From positions 16,935 to 80,934 of the forward strand of contig CAMLJY010000025.1 of the NCBI GenBank assembly GCA_946480465.1: a DNA stretch of 64,000 bases. Direction: 5' to 3'. How positions within the stretch are numbered: position 1 is the stretch's first letter; the number at the start of each line of letters is the position of its first letter. Below are positions 57,010 through 64,000 of this stretch, piece by piece. The notes under the pieces were generated by a model. It was not told the DNA's origin, did no database searches, and was given only the letters and a program-made list of their open reading frames with translations. This DNA is from an uncultured Burkholderiales bacterium. GTDB lineage: Bacteria; Pseudomonadota; Gammaproteobacteria; Burkholderiales; Burkholderiaceae. The position numbers were made by a program, and so were the translations under genes.

Positions 57010-60000
57010 TCAGCCACTGGGCTGCAGGCGCGCCTCCAGCGCCGCGAGGGTGGCCTCGGCCCGGCGCAGCCACAGGCCCGCGCCCTGCTCGCGCGCCAGG
57101 GCCATGGCTTGCGCCAGGTCGGCGCGTGCGGCGGCTTCGGCCGCCCGTCCGTGGCGCTGCAGCGCCAGCGCGGCGCGCAGGCGCCACAGCTCGGCCAGCG
57201 AGACGCGCTCTTCACCGCCCTCTTCCTCGGCCACCGCGGCATCGATCAGCAAGCTGGCCTCGTCGATCTGGCCCTGGCCTGCGAGCGCCTCGGCCAGCAG
57301 GCCGGACCAGTACGGTGCATACAGCGTGGTGCCCGTGGCGCGCCAGCGCGACAGTCCGTCGCGCATGCGCTGCAACCCCGTCGCGCCGTCGCCCAGCGCG
57401 ACGGCGGCCCAGCCGCCCAGCAGCTCGCTGGCCGCCTCCCAGATCGGAAAGCACTGCTGACGCGCCAGCGTGGCGCAGCGCGCCGCCAGCGGCGCGACGG
57501 CCGCGGCATCGCCGGCCATCACGTGCACGACCATTTCGTAGGTCATGCAGAAGCCGGAAGTGTGGAAGTGGCCGGTCTCCTCGGCGATGTGCGCCGCCTC
57601 CCGCGCATGTTCGGCCGCGCCCGCGCCATCGCCCGCAGCGGCCAAGGCTTTTGCAAGGTAGACGTGCAGCGCCATGCCCGGCTCCTGGCCGAACACCTGC
57701 GCATGCGCGCGGTGCTGCGCCGGGTCGTACAGCGCGATGCCGGCACGCAAGGTGGAGATGGCATCTTCGAACTCGCCGCGGAAGTATTGGGTGACGCCCC
57801 GCACCACCTGGGCCTCCAGCAGCAGGCCGCCGTCGTCGCCGGCGTCCTGCAGCTGGCGCAGGATCTGGTCGCCCAGGTACAGCGCGATGCGCAGATCACC
57901 GCCCACCACGTGGTAGGCCCACAGGCCGAACAGCACCGGCACCAGCTGCGGCGCCTCGCCGATCGCATTGCAGATCTCGCGCGCCTCGCGGTAGGTCTGG
58001 GCCACGCTGGGGTCGGCGTAGCCACGCGTGGCCATCTGCAGCGGGCCCAGCGTCATCAACAGGCCCAGCTCGGCTTGCGTGCGCTCGGGGCCGGCCGGCA
58101 GCTTGCGCACCAGCGCCAAAGCCTGGCCGAAATGCGCCGCGGCCTCGGCCTGGGCCGAACGCGCCATCGCGCGTTCGCCGGCCTTGCGCCACAGCGCGAT
58201 GGCCTCGGCGCTCTCGCCGGCCTCGGTGTAATGGCGCGCCGGAACCTCGGGCTGGGCCTCGCAGGTCTGCGGGAAGCGCTCGACCAGCGTGCGGGCGATC
58301 GTGGCGTGGATCTCGCGCCTGCGCGAGCGCAGCAACGACTGGTAGGCGGCGTCTCGCAGCAGCGCGTGCTTGAAGCTGTAGTCGGCCTTCGGCGGTGTGC
58401 CCTGCTGAACCAGCAGGTTCTCGTGGACCAGCTGCTCCAGCGCATGCTCGAGCCCGGTGGGCACCATGTCGGCCATGACGCGCAGCAGCTCGTAGCTGAA
58501 CTGCCGGCCCAGCGCCGCGGCCAGCTGCGCGATCGGCTTGGCCGGGCCGAGGCGGTCGATGCGTGCCGCCAGCGACTCCTGCACGGTGGCGGGGATCGCG
58601 CGCTCGGCATCCAGCGGCTCGTCGTGCAGTGCGCCGGCATCGAGCACCACGCGCGTGATCTCCTCCAGGTACAGCGGATTGCCCTCGGCGCGCGCCAGCA
58701 CCAGCTGCAGCAGCCCCGCGGGCAGCGGGCGCCCGCCATTGACGTTGCGCACGATCACCGCCGCGGCCTCGTCCTCGAGCGCGCCGAGCGAGAACTGCGC
58801 GACGCCGGCCGCCCGCGCCCATGCGGGCACGAACTCGGGACGGTGCGTCATCACAACCAGCAGCGCGGCCTGCGGCGCGCGCTGCACGATCTCGTCGATG
58901 ACGTCCAGGGTCGACGGATCAGCCCAGTGCATGTCCTCGACCACCAGCAGCAGCGGCTGCCGGCCGGCGCGCTGCAGCAGCAGCTCCATCAGCAGCTCGA
59001 TGGTGCGGCGGCGCTGCGCCTGCGGCGTCATCTGCAGGTCGGCATGGCCGGGCGGCCGCTCGACCGACAGCAGGTCGGACAGCAGCGTCAGCGTCTCGGG
59101 CGGATTGGACGAGGGCACCACCGCCAGCGCAGCCGCCAGCGCGGCCCCGCGCTCCGCGGCGGAGTGCTCGCGCACCAGGCCGAAGGCGCGCTCCATCGTC
59201 TCGATCAGCGGCGCGAAGGCGCTGCTCTGCTGATACGGCGAGCATTGCAGCTCGACCACCGCGGACGGCGGCAAGGCGAGCCGCTCGCGCAGCGCACGCA
59301 GCACGCGCGACTTGCCCATGCCGGGCTCGCCCTGCAGCATCACCGCGTGCCCCTGGCCGCTCAGCGCGCTGCTCCAGCGTTGCTGCAGTTCATCGATCAG
59401 CGCGCCGCGGCCGACGAAGGGCAGCAGCGACTCCTCGCCCACCGCCGCCAGCCGGGTCGATGCGCCGGTGCGGCCGATCACGCGGAACAGAGACAGCGGG
59501 TGGCCGATGCCCTCGACGGGGCGGCGCACCAGCGGGTCGAGCCGGAAGTAGCCGCGCACCAGGTTCTGCGTCGCTTCGCTGATGACGATGGTGTTGGGCT
59601 CCGCCAGGCTCTGGATGCGGGCGGCGATGTTGGGGGTCTCGCCGGTGGCCAGCATCTGGCTGTGGCCGGCGGCGCCCATCTCGCCCACCACGGCCTGGCC
59701 GCTGTGCACGCCGATGCGCACGCGCAGCGTCACCCCGGCTTCGCGCCGCCAGCGCGCTGCCAGCGGCGCCAGGCCGTCGACGGTCTCGAGCGCGGCATGC
59801 ACGGCGCGGCGCGCGTCATCCTCGTGCGCGGCGGGGTAGCCGAAGTAGGCGAGCACGCCGTCGCCCAGGTACTGCGCGATGTGGCCGTCGTAACGGGCGA
59901 TGGCGCTGGCGCAGGTCTGCTGATACGCGCGGATGAGGTCGCGCAGGTCTTCCGCATCCAGCTCGGTCGACAGCGCGACCGAGCCGACCAGGTCGCAGAA

Positions 60001-60228
60001 CATGACGGTGAGGTTGCGGCGCTCTGCGTCGCGCGCGGCCTCGCACTCCAGGCCGCCGGGCGCCGGGCCCGCCGCCTCGGACAGCGGCTTGCCGCAGCCC
60101 TTGCAGAACCGGTCTCCCGGCTGGTTGCTCGCGCCGCAGTGCGCGCAACTGCGCCATTGCGGCGCACCGCAAGCGGGACAGAAACGGGCATCGGACGGCA
60201 CCGCAGCACGACAACGAGGGCAATGCAC
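57010..60228 (-). CDS. Zinc-ribbon class III adenylate/guanylate cyclase with AAA ATPase and TPR-like tail
   Basis: Encodes 1072 residues. Two zinc ribbons open the protein (C3/C6/C17/C20 and C28/C31/C42/C45). The class III cyclase domain (about 70-230) keeps both metal aspartates D79 (FCDLVGS) and D123 (GDGVLAYFG) and the NxxxR pair (TPNIAARIQ). An AAA/STAND-type ATPase follows with Walker A near 300 (GEPGMGKSR) and Walker B LLLVVEDMHWADPS. The last 400 residues are TPR-like helices. This giant layout is common in Burkholderiales and Rhizobiales; inputs are unknown. It lies 203 bp downstream of a Crp-like regulator on the same strand, its plausible reader. Confidence 0.93.
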   Translation of the reverse strand: MHCPRCRAAVPSDARFCPACGAPQWRSCAHCGASNQPGDRFCKGCGKPLSEAAGPAPGGLECEAARDAERRNLTVMFCDLVGSVALSTELDAEDLRDLIRAYQQTCASAIARYDGHIAQYLGDGVLAYFGYPAAHEDDARRAVHAALETVDGLAPLAARWRREAGVTLRVRIGVHSGQAVVGEMGAAGHSQMLATGETPNIAARIQSLAEPNTIVISEATQNLVRGYFRLDPLVRRPVEGIGHPLSLFRVIGRTGASTRLAAVGEESLLPFVGRGALIDELQQRWSSALSGQGHAVMLQGEPGMGKSRVLRALRERLALPPSAVVELQCSPYQQSSAFAPLIETMERAFGLVREHSAAERGAALAAALAVVPSSNPPETLTLLSDLLSVERPPGHADLQMTPQAQRRRTIELLMELLLQRAGRQPLLLVVEDMHWADPSTLDVIDEIVQRAPQAALLVVMTHRPEFVPAWARAAGVAQFSLGALEDEAAAVIVRNVNGGRPLPAGLLQLVLARAEGNPLYLEEITRVVLDAGALHDEPLDAERAIPATVQESLAARIDRLGPAKPIAQLAAALGRQFSYELLRVMADMVPTGLEHALEQLVHENLLVQQGTPPKADYSFKHALLRDAAYQSLLRSRRREIHATIARTLVERFPQTCEAQPEVPARHYTEAGESAEAIALWRKAGERAMARSAQAEAAAHFGQALALVRKLPAGPERTQAELGLLMTLGPLQMATRGYADPSVAQTYREAREICNAIGEAPQLVPVLFGLWAYHVVGGDLRIALYLGDQILRQLQDAGDDGGLLLEAQVVRGVTQYFRGEFEDAISTLRAGIALYDPAQHRAHAQVFGQEPGMALHVYLAKALAAAGDGAGAAEHAREAAHIAEETGHFHTSGFCMTYEMVVHVMAGDAAAVAPLAARCATLARQQCFPIWEAASELLGGWAAVALGDGATGLQRMRDGLSRWRATGTTLYAPYWSGLLAEALAGQGQIDEASLLIDAAVAEEEGGEERVSLAELWRLRAALALQRHGRAAEAAARADLAQAMALAREQGAGLWLRRAEATLAALEARLQPSG

Positions 60229-60431
60229 GCTGGCAGGCTCCGGAATGACAGGAAAAGTGCTGACGGGGGCGGCGTGACCCGGGAGCGCGCGCTCAGCGCG
60301 GCGCGCGCGGGCCGGTCAGCGTGACTGTAGCCACGGCATGGCGGCGGCCGCAATCCGCAGCCGTGCCGATTGGCGCGCCGCTGCGTGGCGTGTTGACACC
60401 AGCGCCTCGTGGCATCGTTCGATGCGCCTGC

Positions 60432-61091
60432 TCACCACGCATGCGGCAGCCTCTTGCGGATCACCAGCAGCTTGGTGTTCTCGTCCGGCGTGACGTACTG
60501 GCCGATCGCCAGTTCCTTCATCACCCGGTGCACCATCTCGCGCGACGAGCCGACCCGGTCGGCGATGTCCTGCTGCGTCAGCCGCTGGCGCACCACGCGC
60601 TGCTCGCCGTGGCCATCCACCGGCTCGGAAAGCTCCATCAATACCCGGGTGACGCGGCCATAGACGTCCTGCAGCGCCAGGCTCTTCACCTGCTCGGTCA
60701 GGCGCCGCACCATGCGGATCAGCTTGCGCGTCAGGTGACCGGCGAACTCGGGATGCTCGGCGAGGAAGGCGTCCAGGCCCTCGCGCTGCACGACGCAGCA
60801 GGTGGTGGGCTCCAGCGTCTTGATGGACACCGAGCGCCGCTCCCCGTCGAGCGCCAGCTCGCCCACGTAATGCCCCGGCCCCAACTCGTCGAGCACGATC
60901 TCGCGCCCCTGCGTACCCGCCGAATAGGCCTTGATGCGCCCGGAGAGCACGATGTAGATCGCGTCGCTCTCGTCGCCCTCGTGGATCAGCACCGTGTTCG
61001 CGGCGAAGCTGCGGGTACCGCCATGCCGCGCCACCGCCACGAGCAGGCTGTGGGGCAGGCGGTCGTCTTCGTTGGTGGGCAGGGCGTTCAT
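60432..61091 (-). CDS. Crp/Fnr-family transcriptional regulator
   Basis: Encodes 219 residues from the ATG at 61091. The cNMP-binding barrel has the phosphate-binding cassette YVGELALDGERRSVSI, with Glu and Arg in the places used to hold cAMP in Crp. No cysteine cluster of the Fnr type is present. The HTH reads LTQQDIADRVGSSREMVHRVMKEL. It is the upstream neighbour of a class III cyclase, which supports a cAMP-responsive activator. A CATAAT -10-like hexamer sits only 8 bases before the ATG. Confidence 0.92.
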   Translation of the reverse strand: MNALPTNEDDRLPHSLLVAVARHGGTRSFAANTVLIHEGDESDAIYIVLSGRIKAYSAGTQGREIVLDELGPGHYVGELALDGERRSVSIKTLEPTTCCVVQREGLDAFLAEHPEFAGHLTRKLIRMVRRLTEQVKSLALQDVYGRVTRVLMELSEPVDGHGEQRVVRQRLTQQDIADRVGSSREMVHRVMKELAIGQYVTPDENTKLLVIRKRLPHAW

Positions 61092-61196
61092 CGCCGGCAA
61101 TTATGGCGGTGCAGCAATGTCAAGCAGGAATAGGTCACACCCACCCTGTGAACTCTGCCAGTGTCGAAAAAAGCTGTGCACTTCTACAGTGCGTTC

Positions 61197-61310
61197 CAGA
61201 CCGTTCCTCACGGCGCCGGCTCAGGGAAACAGGCCGCCGCAGCCCCGCTGCGCGACGAGCCTGGGGCCAGGGCGGACAGCCTCTCCAGGTTGTCCGCCCT
61301 GTCTTTATTT
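61197..61310 (+). ncRNA. Candidate small RNA ending in a strong terminator
   Basis: The 3' end is supported by a 15-bp hairpin (61268-61301, CTCC loop, one G-U pair) and the tail TCTTTATTT. The 5' end is a guess from a weak -10 (TACAGT). The body contains CAGGGAAACAGG and further pairing segments but no family I recognise. Confidence is in the terminator, not the boundaries. Confidence 0.35.
61268..61310 (+). terminator. Strong orphan intrinsic terminator
   Basis: CAGGGCGGACAGCCT pairs with AGGTTGTCCGCCCTG over 15 bp around a CTCC loop, followed by TCTTTATTT. The opposite strand has no T tract, so it works rightward only, where no protein gene precedes it. Confidence 0.85.
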
Positions 61311-61448
61311 CAGGCCCGCGACTTCGTCGGGAATTATTGACAGACCCGTCACCTTCCAATAGGCGCAGCCGCGCAGCGGACGCTCATCGAGTTGGCCAGC
61401 CGCCAAGCCACGGCAACCGTCCCTTCAGGCCTTCGGGCTTCCAGCCCT

Positions 61449-62018
61449 TCAGGAATCGCCGGGCGCGGGGTAGCTCACCTCCAGCACCTCCAGCGTGTCG
61501 AGCCCGCCAGGGGTCTGCAACCTCACTTCGTCGCCGACACGCGCTTTCAGCAGCGCGCGCGCGATCGGCGCCACCCAGCTCACCTGCCCCTGCAGGTTGT
61601 CGGCCTCGTCGATACCCTTGATGGTGATCGTCCGCTCCTCGCCGTGCTGGTTCGCGTAGGTGACGGTGGCGCCGAAGAAGATCTGGTCGCTGCCATGGTG
61701 GGCCGACGGGTCGGCGACCTCGGCGATGTCGAGCCGCTTGGTCAGGAAACGGATGCGGCGGTCGATCTCGCGCAGGCGCTTCTTGCCGTACAGGTAGTCG
61801 CCGTTCTCCGAGCGGTCGCCGTTGCTCGCCGCCCAGTGCACCACTTCGACCATCTTCGGCCGCTCGACGTCGATCAGGTTCAGCAACTCCGCGCGCAGGC
61901 ACTGGTAGCCCTGCGGGGTGATGTAGTTCTTGCCGCCGGCAGGCAGCGGCGGCAGGCCCGCGCCGTCCTCGTCGTCGTCGAGGTCGCCGTCGGGCTCGCG
62001 GGTGAAAGCCTTGTTCAT
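61449..62018 (-). CDS. greB: Transcription elongation factor GreB
   Basis: Encodes 189 residues. An acidic N-terminal extension (GDLDDDEDGAG) precedes the GreA/GreB coiled coil (ITPQGYQCLRAELLNLIDVERPKMVEVVHWAASNGDRSENGDY in part), whose tip acidic pair is in SENGDY. The C-terminal FKBP-like domain ends with RVGDEVRLQTPGGLDTLEVLEVSYP. It rescues backtracked RNA polymerase by stimulating RNA cleavage. The GKKRLREIDRRIRFL helix is GreB-like. In related genomes greB follows spoT; here an 8-kb accessory segment separates them. Confidence 0.95.
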   Translation of the reverse strand: MNKAFTREPDGDLDDDEDGAGLPPLPAGGKNYITPQGYQCLRAELLNLIDVERPKMVEVVHWAASNGDRSENGDYLYGKKRLREIDRRIRFLTKRLDIAEVADPSAHHGSDQIFFGATVTYANQHGEERTITIKGIDEADNLQGQVSWVAPIARALLKARVGDEVRLQTPGGLDTLEVLEVSYPAPGDS

Positions 62019-62077
62019 CGCAAAAGTCTAGGCGCTCGACGACACTCGGCCGCGTCCATGGTGATCGGGAGACGGGC

Positions 62078-62509
62078 TTGGCGCGCGAGTGGGTGGAAAC
62101 GATGGCGGGCGTGGATTTCGAGGAGCTGTCTGCGCTGTACCGCGCAGCGCCGCTGGGCAACAAGCCGGCGGATCACCTGCGCGAGGTGTTCGGCAACAGC
62201 CGCTTCGTGTGCTTCGCCTACGACGATGGCCGGCTCGTCGGTGCCGGCCGGGCGATGGCGGACGGGCGGGACTGCAGCTACCTCTGCGACATCGCCGTCC
62301 ACCCGGACACCCAGGGCACCGGGCTGGGCCGCGACCTCGTGCGGCGGCTGGTCGATCGCTCGCGCGGCCACAAGAAGATCATCCTCTACGCCGTGCCGGG
62401 CAAGGAAGCCTTCTACGGCCGCTTCGGCTTCAAGCGCATGACGACCGCGATGGCGATCTTCGAGGACGAGGCCGGAGCGCGGGCGCGCGGGATGATCGTC
62501 GACGACTGA
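62078..62509 (+). CDS. GNAT-family N-acetyltransferase (TTG start)
   Basis: Encodes 143 residues from a TTG at 62078 with GGGAG 6 bases upstream; the first in-frame ATG (62102) would cut the first eight residues. The GNAT fold shows the acetyl-CoA loop VHPDTQGTGLGRDLVRRLVD (R/Q-x-x-G-x-G/A form) and the terminal YGRFGFKRM. The substrate cannot be inferred. It is 59 bp divergent from greB and convergent with the AraC gene, with only 12 bp between stops. Confidence 0.88.
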   Translation: MAREWVETMAGVDFEELSALYRAAPLGNKPADHLREVFGNSRFVCFAYDDGRLVGAGRAMADGRDCSYLCDIAVHPDTQGTGLGRDLVRRLVDRSRGHKKIILYAVPGKEAFYGRFGFKRMTTAMAIFEDEAGARARGMIVDD

Positions 62510-62521
62510 AGGCGGTGCCGC

Positions 62522-63535
62522 TCAGCCGCTGCGGTAGGCCCCTGGCGCTGCCCCGGTCCACTTGCGGAACGCGCGGTGGAACGAACTGGCGTCGTTGAAG
62601 CCGAGCTGACTGGCGATGTCCTCGATGCTGAGCCGCCGGTCGGCCAGCCGGTGGATGGCCAGGTCGCGCCGCACCTCGTCCTTCAGGGCCTGCCAGCCGG
62701 CGCCCTCGTCGTCGAGCCGGCGCCTCAGAGTGGCCGGAGACAGCGCGAACTGCCGCGCCAAGGTATCGAGCGTCAGGGCCTCGGCCGCGCCCGGCATCAC
62801 CAGTTCACGCCGCAGCTGCCGCCGCACGCGCTCGGCCCATCCGCCCTGGTGCACCTGCTTCAGGAACACCGACTGCGGCGCATTGCGCAGGAAGGCGGTC
62901 AGGGCGGCCGGCGTCACCGCCGTGGCGGCACGAAGCACGCGCGCGTCGAAATGCGCCACCGTGGCCGCATGGTCGAAGCTCACCCGCGGGGAAAACATGC
63001 GCCTGTACTCGTCGGCGTGCGGCGGCCGCGGATGGCCCCAGTCCAGCTGCGACAAGGGCACGCGCCGCCCGGCCAGCCAGCACAGCAGGCCGTGCAGCAT
63101 CACCAGCAAGGTTTCGTCGGCAAAGCGGCGGGCGTCCGCCCCTCGGATGCGGCTGTCGATCGCGAGCACGGCGTCATCGCCCTCCACCGCGAGCGCGGCG
63201 CCGATGTCGTCCAGGAACAGACCGAAGCCGCGCAGCGCCTGCCGCAGCGCCCGCTCCACCGTGCCCTGCCCCATCAGCGCGCGGCAGAGCAATGCGAAGC
63301 TGCCGACCTTCATGCGGCGCGAATCGAGACCGAAGAACTCGTCGTCCAGTGCCTCGCCCACCGCCAGCCACAACGCGCCAAAGGCCGAGGCGGGCACGCG
63401 CGCCGCTTCACTGGCCAGCAACTCGGACGCGATGCCGGCACGCTGCAGCACGGCCTGGCGCATCGAGGCATCGAGCTGCTGCACCGCCCCCCGCACGAAG
63501 GCGATGGACACGGTGTGCTGGGGACCCGGCGGCAT
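62522..63535 (-). CDS. AraC-family transcriptional regulator
   Basis: Encodes 337 residues from the ATG at 63535; the frame extends further but into the divergent mutase region. The N-terminal part matches the AraC arabinose-binding-like N domain (GSFALLCRALMGQGTVERALRQALRGFGLF). Two C-terminal HTH motifs follow: TLARQFALSPATLRRRLDDEGAGW and SIEDIASQLGFNDASSFHRAFRKWTGAAPGAYR. It is divergent from the mutase gene (111 bp), so it is a plausible local activator of acyl-CoA metabolism. The effector is unknown. Confidence 0.91.
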   Translation of the reverse strand: MPPGPQHTVSIAFVRGAVQQLDASMRQAVLQRAGIASELLASEAARVPASAFGALWLAVGEALDDEFFGLDSRRMKVGSFALLCRALMGQGTVERALRQALRGFGLFLDDIGAALAVEGDDAVLAIDSRIRGADARRFADETLLVMLHGLLCWLAGRRVPLSQLDWGHPRPPHADEYRRMFSPRVSFDHAATVAHFDARVLRAATAVTPAALTAFLRNAPQSVFLKQVHQGGWAERVRRQLRRELVMPGAAEALTLDTLARQFALSPATLRRRLDDEGAGWQALKDEVRRDLAIHRLADRRLSIEDIASQLGFNDASSFHRAFRKWTGAAPGAYRSG

Positions 63536-63646
63536 CGAAGGATTCTGGCAAAACCCATCAGCCGGCTGAGCATTTACGCCATCGCGCGCCGCGGGACCGG
63601 GTCCTAGACTGCCCGGTCGAACGACCGCTGCCCGAAAGACACCGCG

Positions 63647-64000
63647 ATGACCAACCTGTCCGCCGACTACAAGGCCCTCGCCGCGTACCGCCCCACGCAC
63701 AAGGTGCGCTTCGTCACCGCCGCCAGCCTGTTCGACGGCCACGACGCCGCCATCAACATCATGCGGCGCATCCTGCAGGGCATGGGCTGCGAGGTGATCC
63801 ACCTGGGCCACAACCGCTCGGTCGACGAGGTGGTCACCGCCGCGCTGCAGGAAGACGTGCAGGGCATCGCCGTCTCCAGCTACCAGGGCGGGCACAACGA
63901 GTACTTCGCGTACATGGTCGAGTTGCTGAAGCAACGCGGCGGCGCGCACATCCAGGTGTTCGGCGGCGGCGGCGGCGTCATCGTGCCGGCCGAGATCCGC
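63647..64000 (+). CDS. icmF: Fused isobutyryl-CoA/methylmalonyl-CoA mutase, B12-binding N-terminus (partial)
   Basis: The first 118 codons of a gene running off the right edge. The B12-binding fold starts at about 18: [28 protein letters not shown] (base-off motif D30-x-H32) and [34 protein letters not shown], then [17 protein letters not shown]. This N-terminal placement is typical of IcmF, where a B12 domain, a MeaB-like GTPase and the mutase core are fused; MeaA-type mutases have the order reversed. It would interconvert branched and linear acyl-CoAs. The GTPase and catalytic domains are outside the window. Confidence 0.85.
   Translation, partial: MTNLSADYKALAAYRPTHKVRFVTAASLFDGHDAAINIMRRILQGMGCEVIHLGHNRSVDEVVTAALQEDVQGIAVSSYQGGHNEYFAYMVELLKQRGGAHIQVFGGGGGVIVPAEIR

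Larger units (their letters stand above)
61101..61448. other. Intergenic region with an orphan terminator (possible small RNA)
   Basis: This region between the Crp-like start and the greB stop holds no protein gene. It carries a very strong plus-strand terminator at 61268-61310 with no upstream plus-strand gene nearer than spoT (ends 52984). A poor promoter (TGTCGA, 17 bases, TACAGT at 61185-61190) would give an RNA of about 110 nt. Confidence 0.5.

Noticed and set aside
56971..60324. A 1117-codon plus-strand open frame opposite the cyclase/ATPase gene
   Set aside because: The product is Arg/Gln/His-rich with no domain, while the minus-strand frame has intact zinc-ribbon, cyclase and ATPase motifs.
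61089..61123. TTGACA and CATAAT on the minus strand upstream of the Crp-like gene
   Set aside because: The hexamers are separated by 12 bp instead of about 17, too short for a sigma-70 promoter.
61135..61151. TCACA-N7-TGTGA resembling a Crp site
   Set aside because: The half-sites are everted and the spacing is wrong relative to TGTGA-N6-TCACA.

Overview
The window is high-GC DNA from a betaproteobacterium. The gene content points to the order Burkholderiales, probably the Rubrivivax/Leptothrix-type lineage: a yicC, gmk, rpoZ, spoT, greB housekeeping set, DUF3717 and DUF3016 proteins, a soxYZAXB set, and sugar-type TonB receptors. Genes are tightly packed, often overlap by ATGA, and use GTG or TTG starts in several places. 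I place the order with confidence and the genus not at all.

Layout. 1-4.7 kb: a GntR/HutC regulator running off the left edge, divergent from a large TonB-dependent receptor, with two near-identical 17-bp operator-like elements between them; then a 2Fe-2S ferredoxin-like protein and a DUF3016 protein. 4.7-13.1 kb: a ParA ATPase, a small basic protein, a cold-shock protein, a GMC oxidoreductase convergent with a LysR regulator, a GST, a PPOx-like flavoprotein and a DEAD-box RNA helicase. 13.4-18.1 kb: a DUF3717-DUF1289 fusion and a MATE transporter facing a Cpx-like operon (Spy/CpxP chaperone, OmpR-type regulator, histidine kinase) with a perfect GTAAA-N5-GTAAA box upstream. 18.1-23.6 kb: a lipoprotein, tRNA-Ser(CGA) just behind serS, ispH, an FKBP isomerase, radC and an Smr protein. 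23.7-28.8 kb: a 15-bp minisatellite, an overlapping leftward operon of diguanylate cyclase, MinD-like ATPase and truncated globin, and a rightward cheR-cheD-cheB operon.

28.9-37.2 kb: one gene of about 2770 codons for a giant secreted repeat protein (DUF4347 head, 15 tandem repeats of about 123 residues, RTX tail). 37.3-38.7 kb: a DUF1127 protein and a LysR regulator, divergent, flanking a perfect 17-bp inverted repeat. 38.8-62.0 kb: a housekeeping block (hemW, rdgB, rph, PP2C phosphatase, Ser/Thr kinase, yicC, gmk, rpoZ, spoT, greB) interrupted twice by accessory genes. A sox thiosulfate-oxidation set with an ArsR repressor lies between yicC and gmk. A Crp-like regulator, a giant class III cyclase/ATPase and two FAD oxidoreductases lie between spoT and greB. 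62-64 kb: a GNAT acetyltransferase, an AraC regulator and the 5' end of an IcmF-type fused acyl-CoA mutase.

Themes. Several regulator-target pairs can be read from local DNA: GntR with the TonB receptor, the Cpx-like system with its own operon, LysR with DUF1127, ArsR with sox, and cyclase with Crp. The most unusual items are the giant DUF4347 protein with a caspase-clan-like His/Cys pair, the globin/MinD/GGDEF operon, the Crp/cyclase/FAD cluster, the divergent 17-bp palindrome, and an orphan terminator that suggests an unannotated small RNA near 61.2-61.3 kb.
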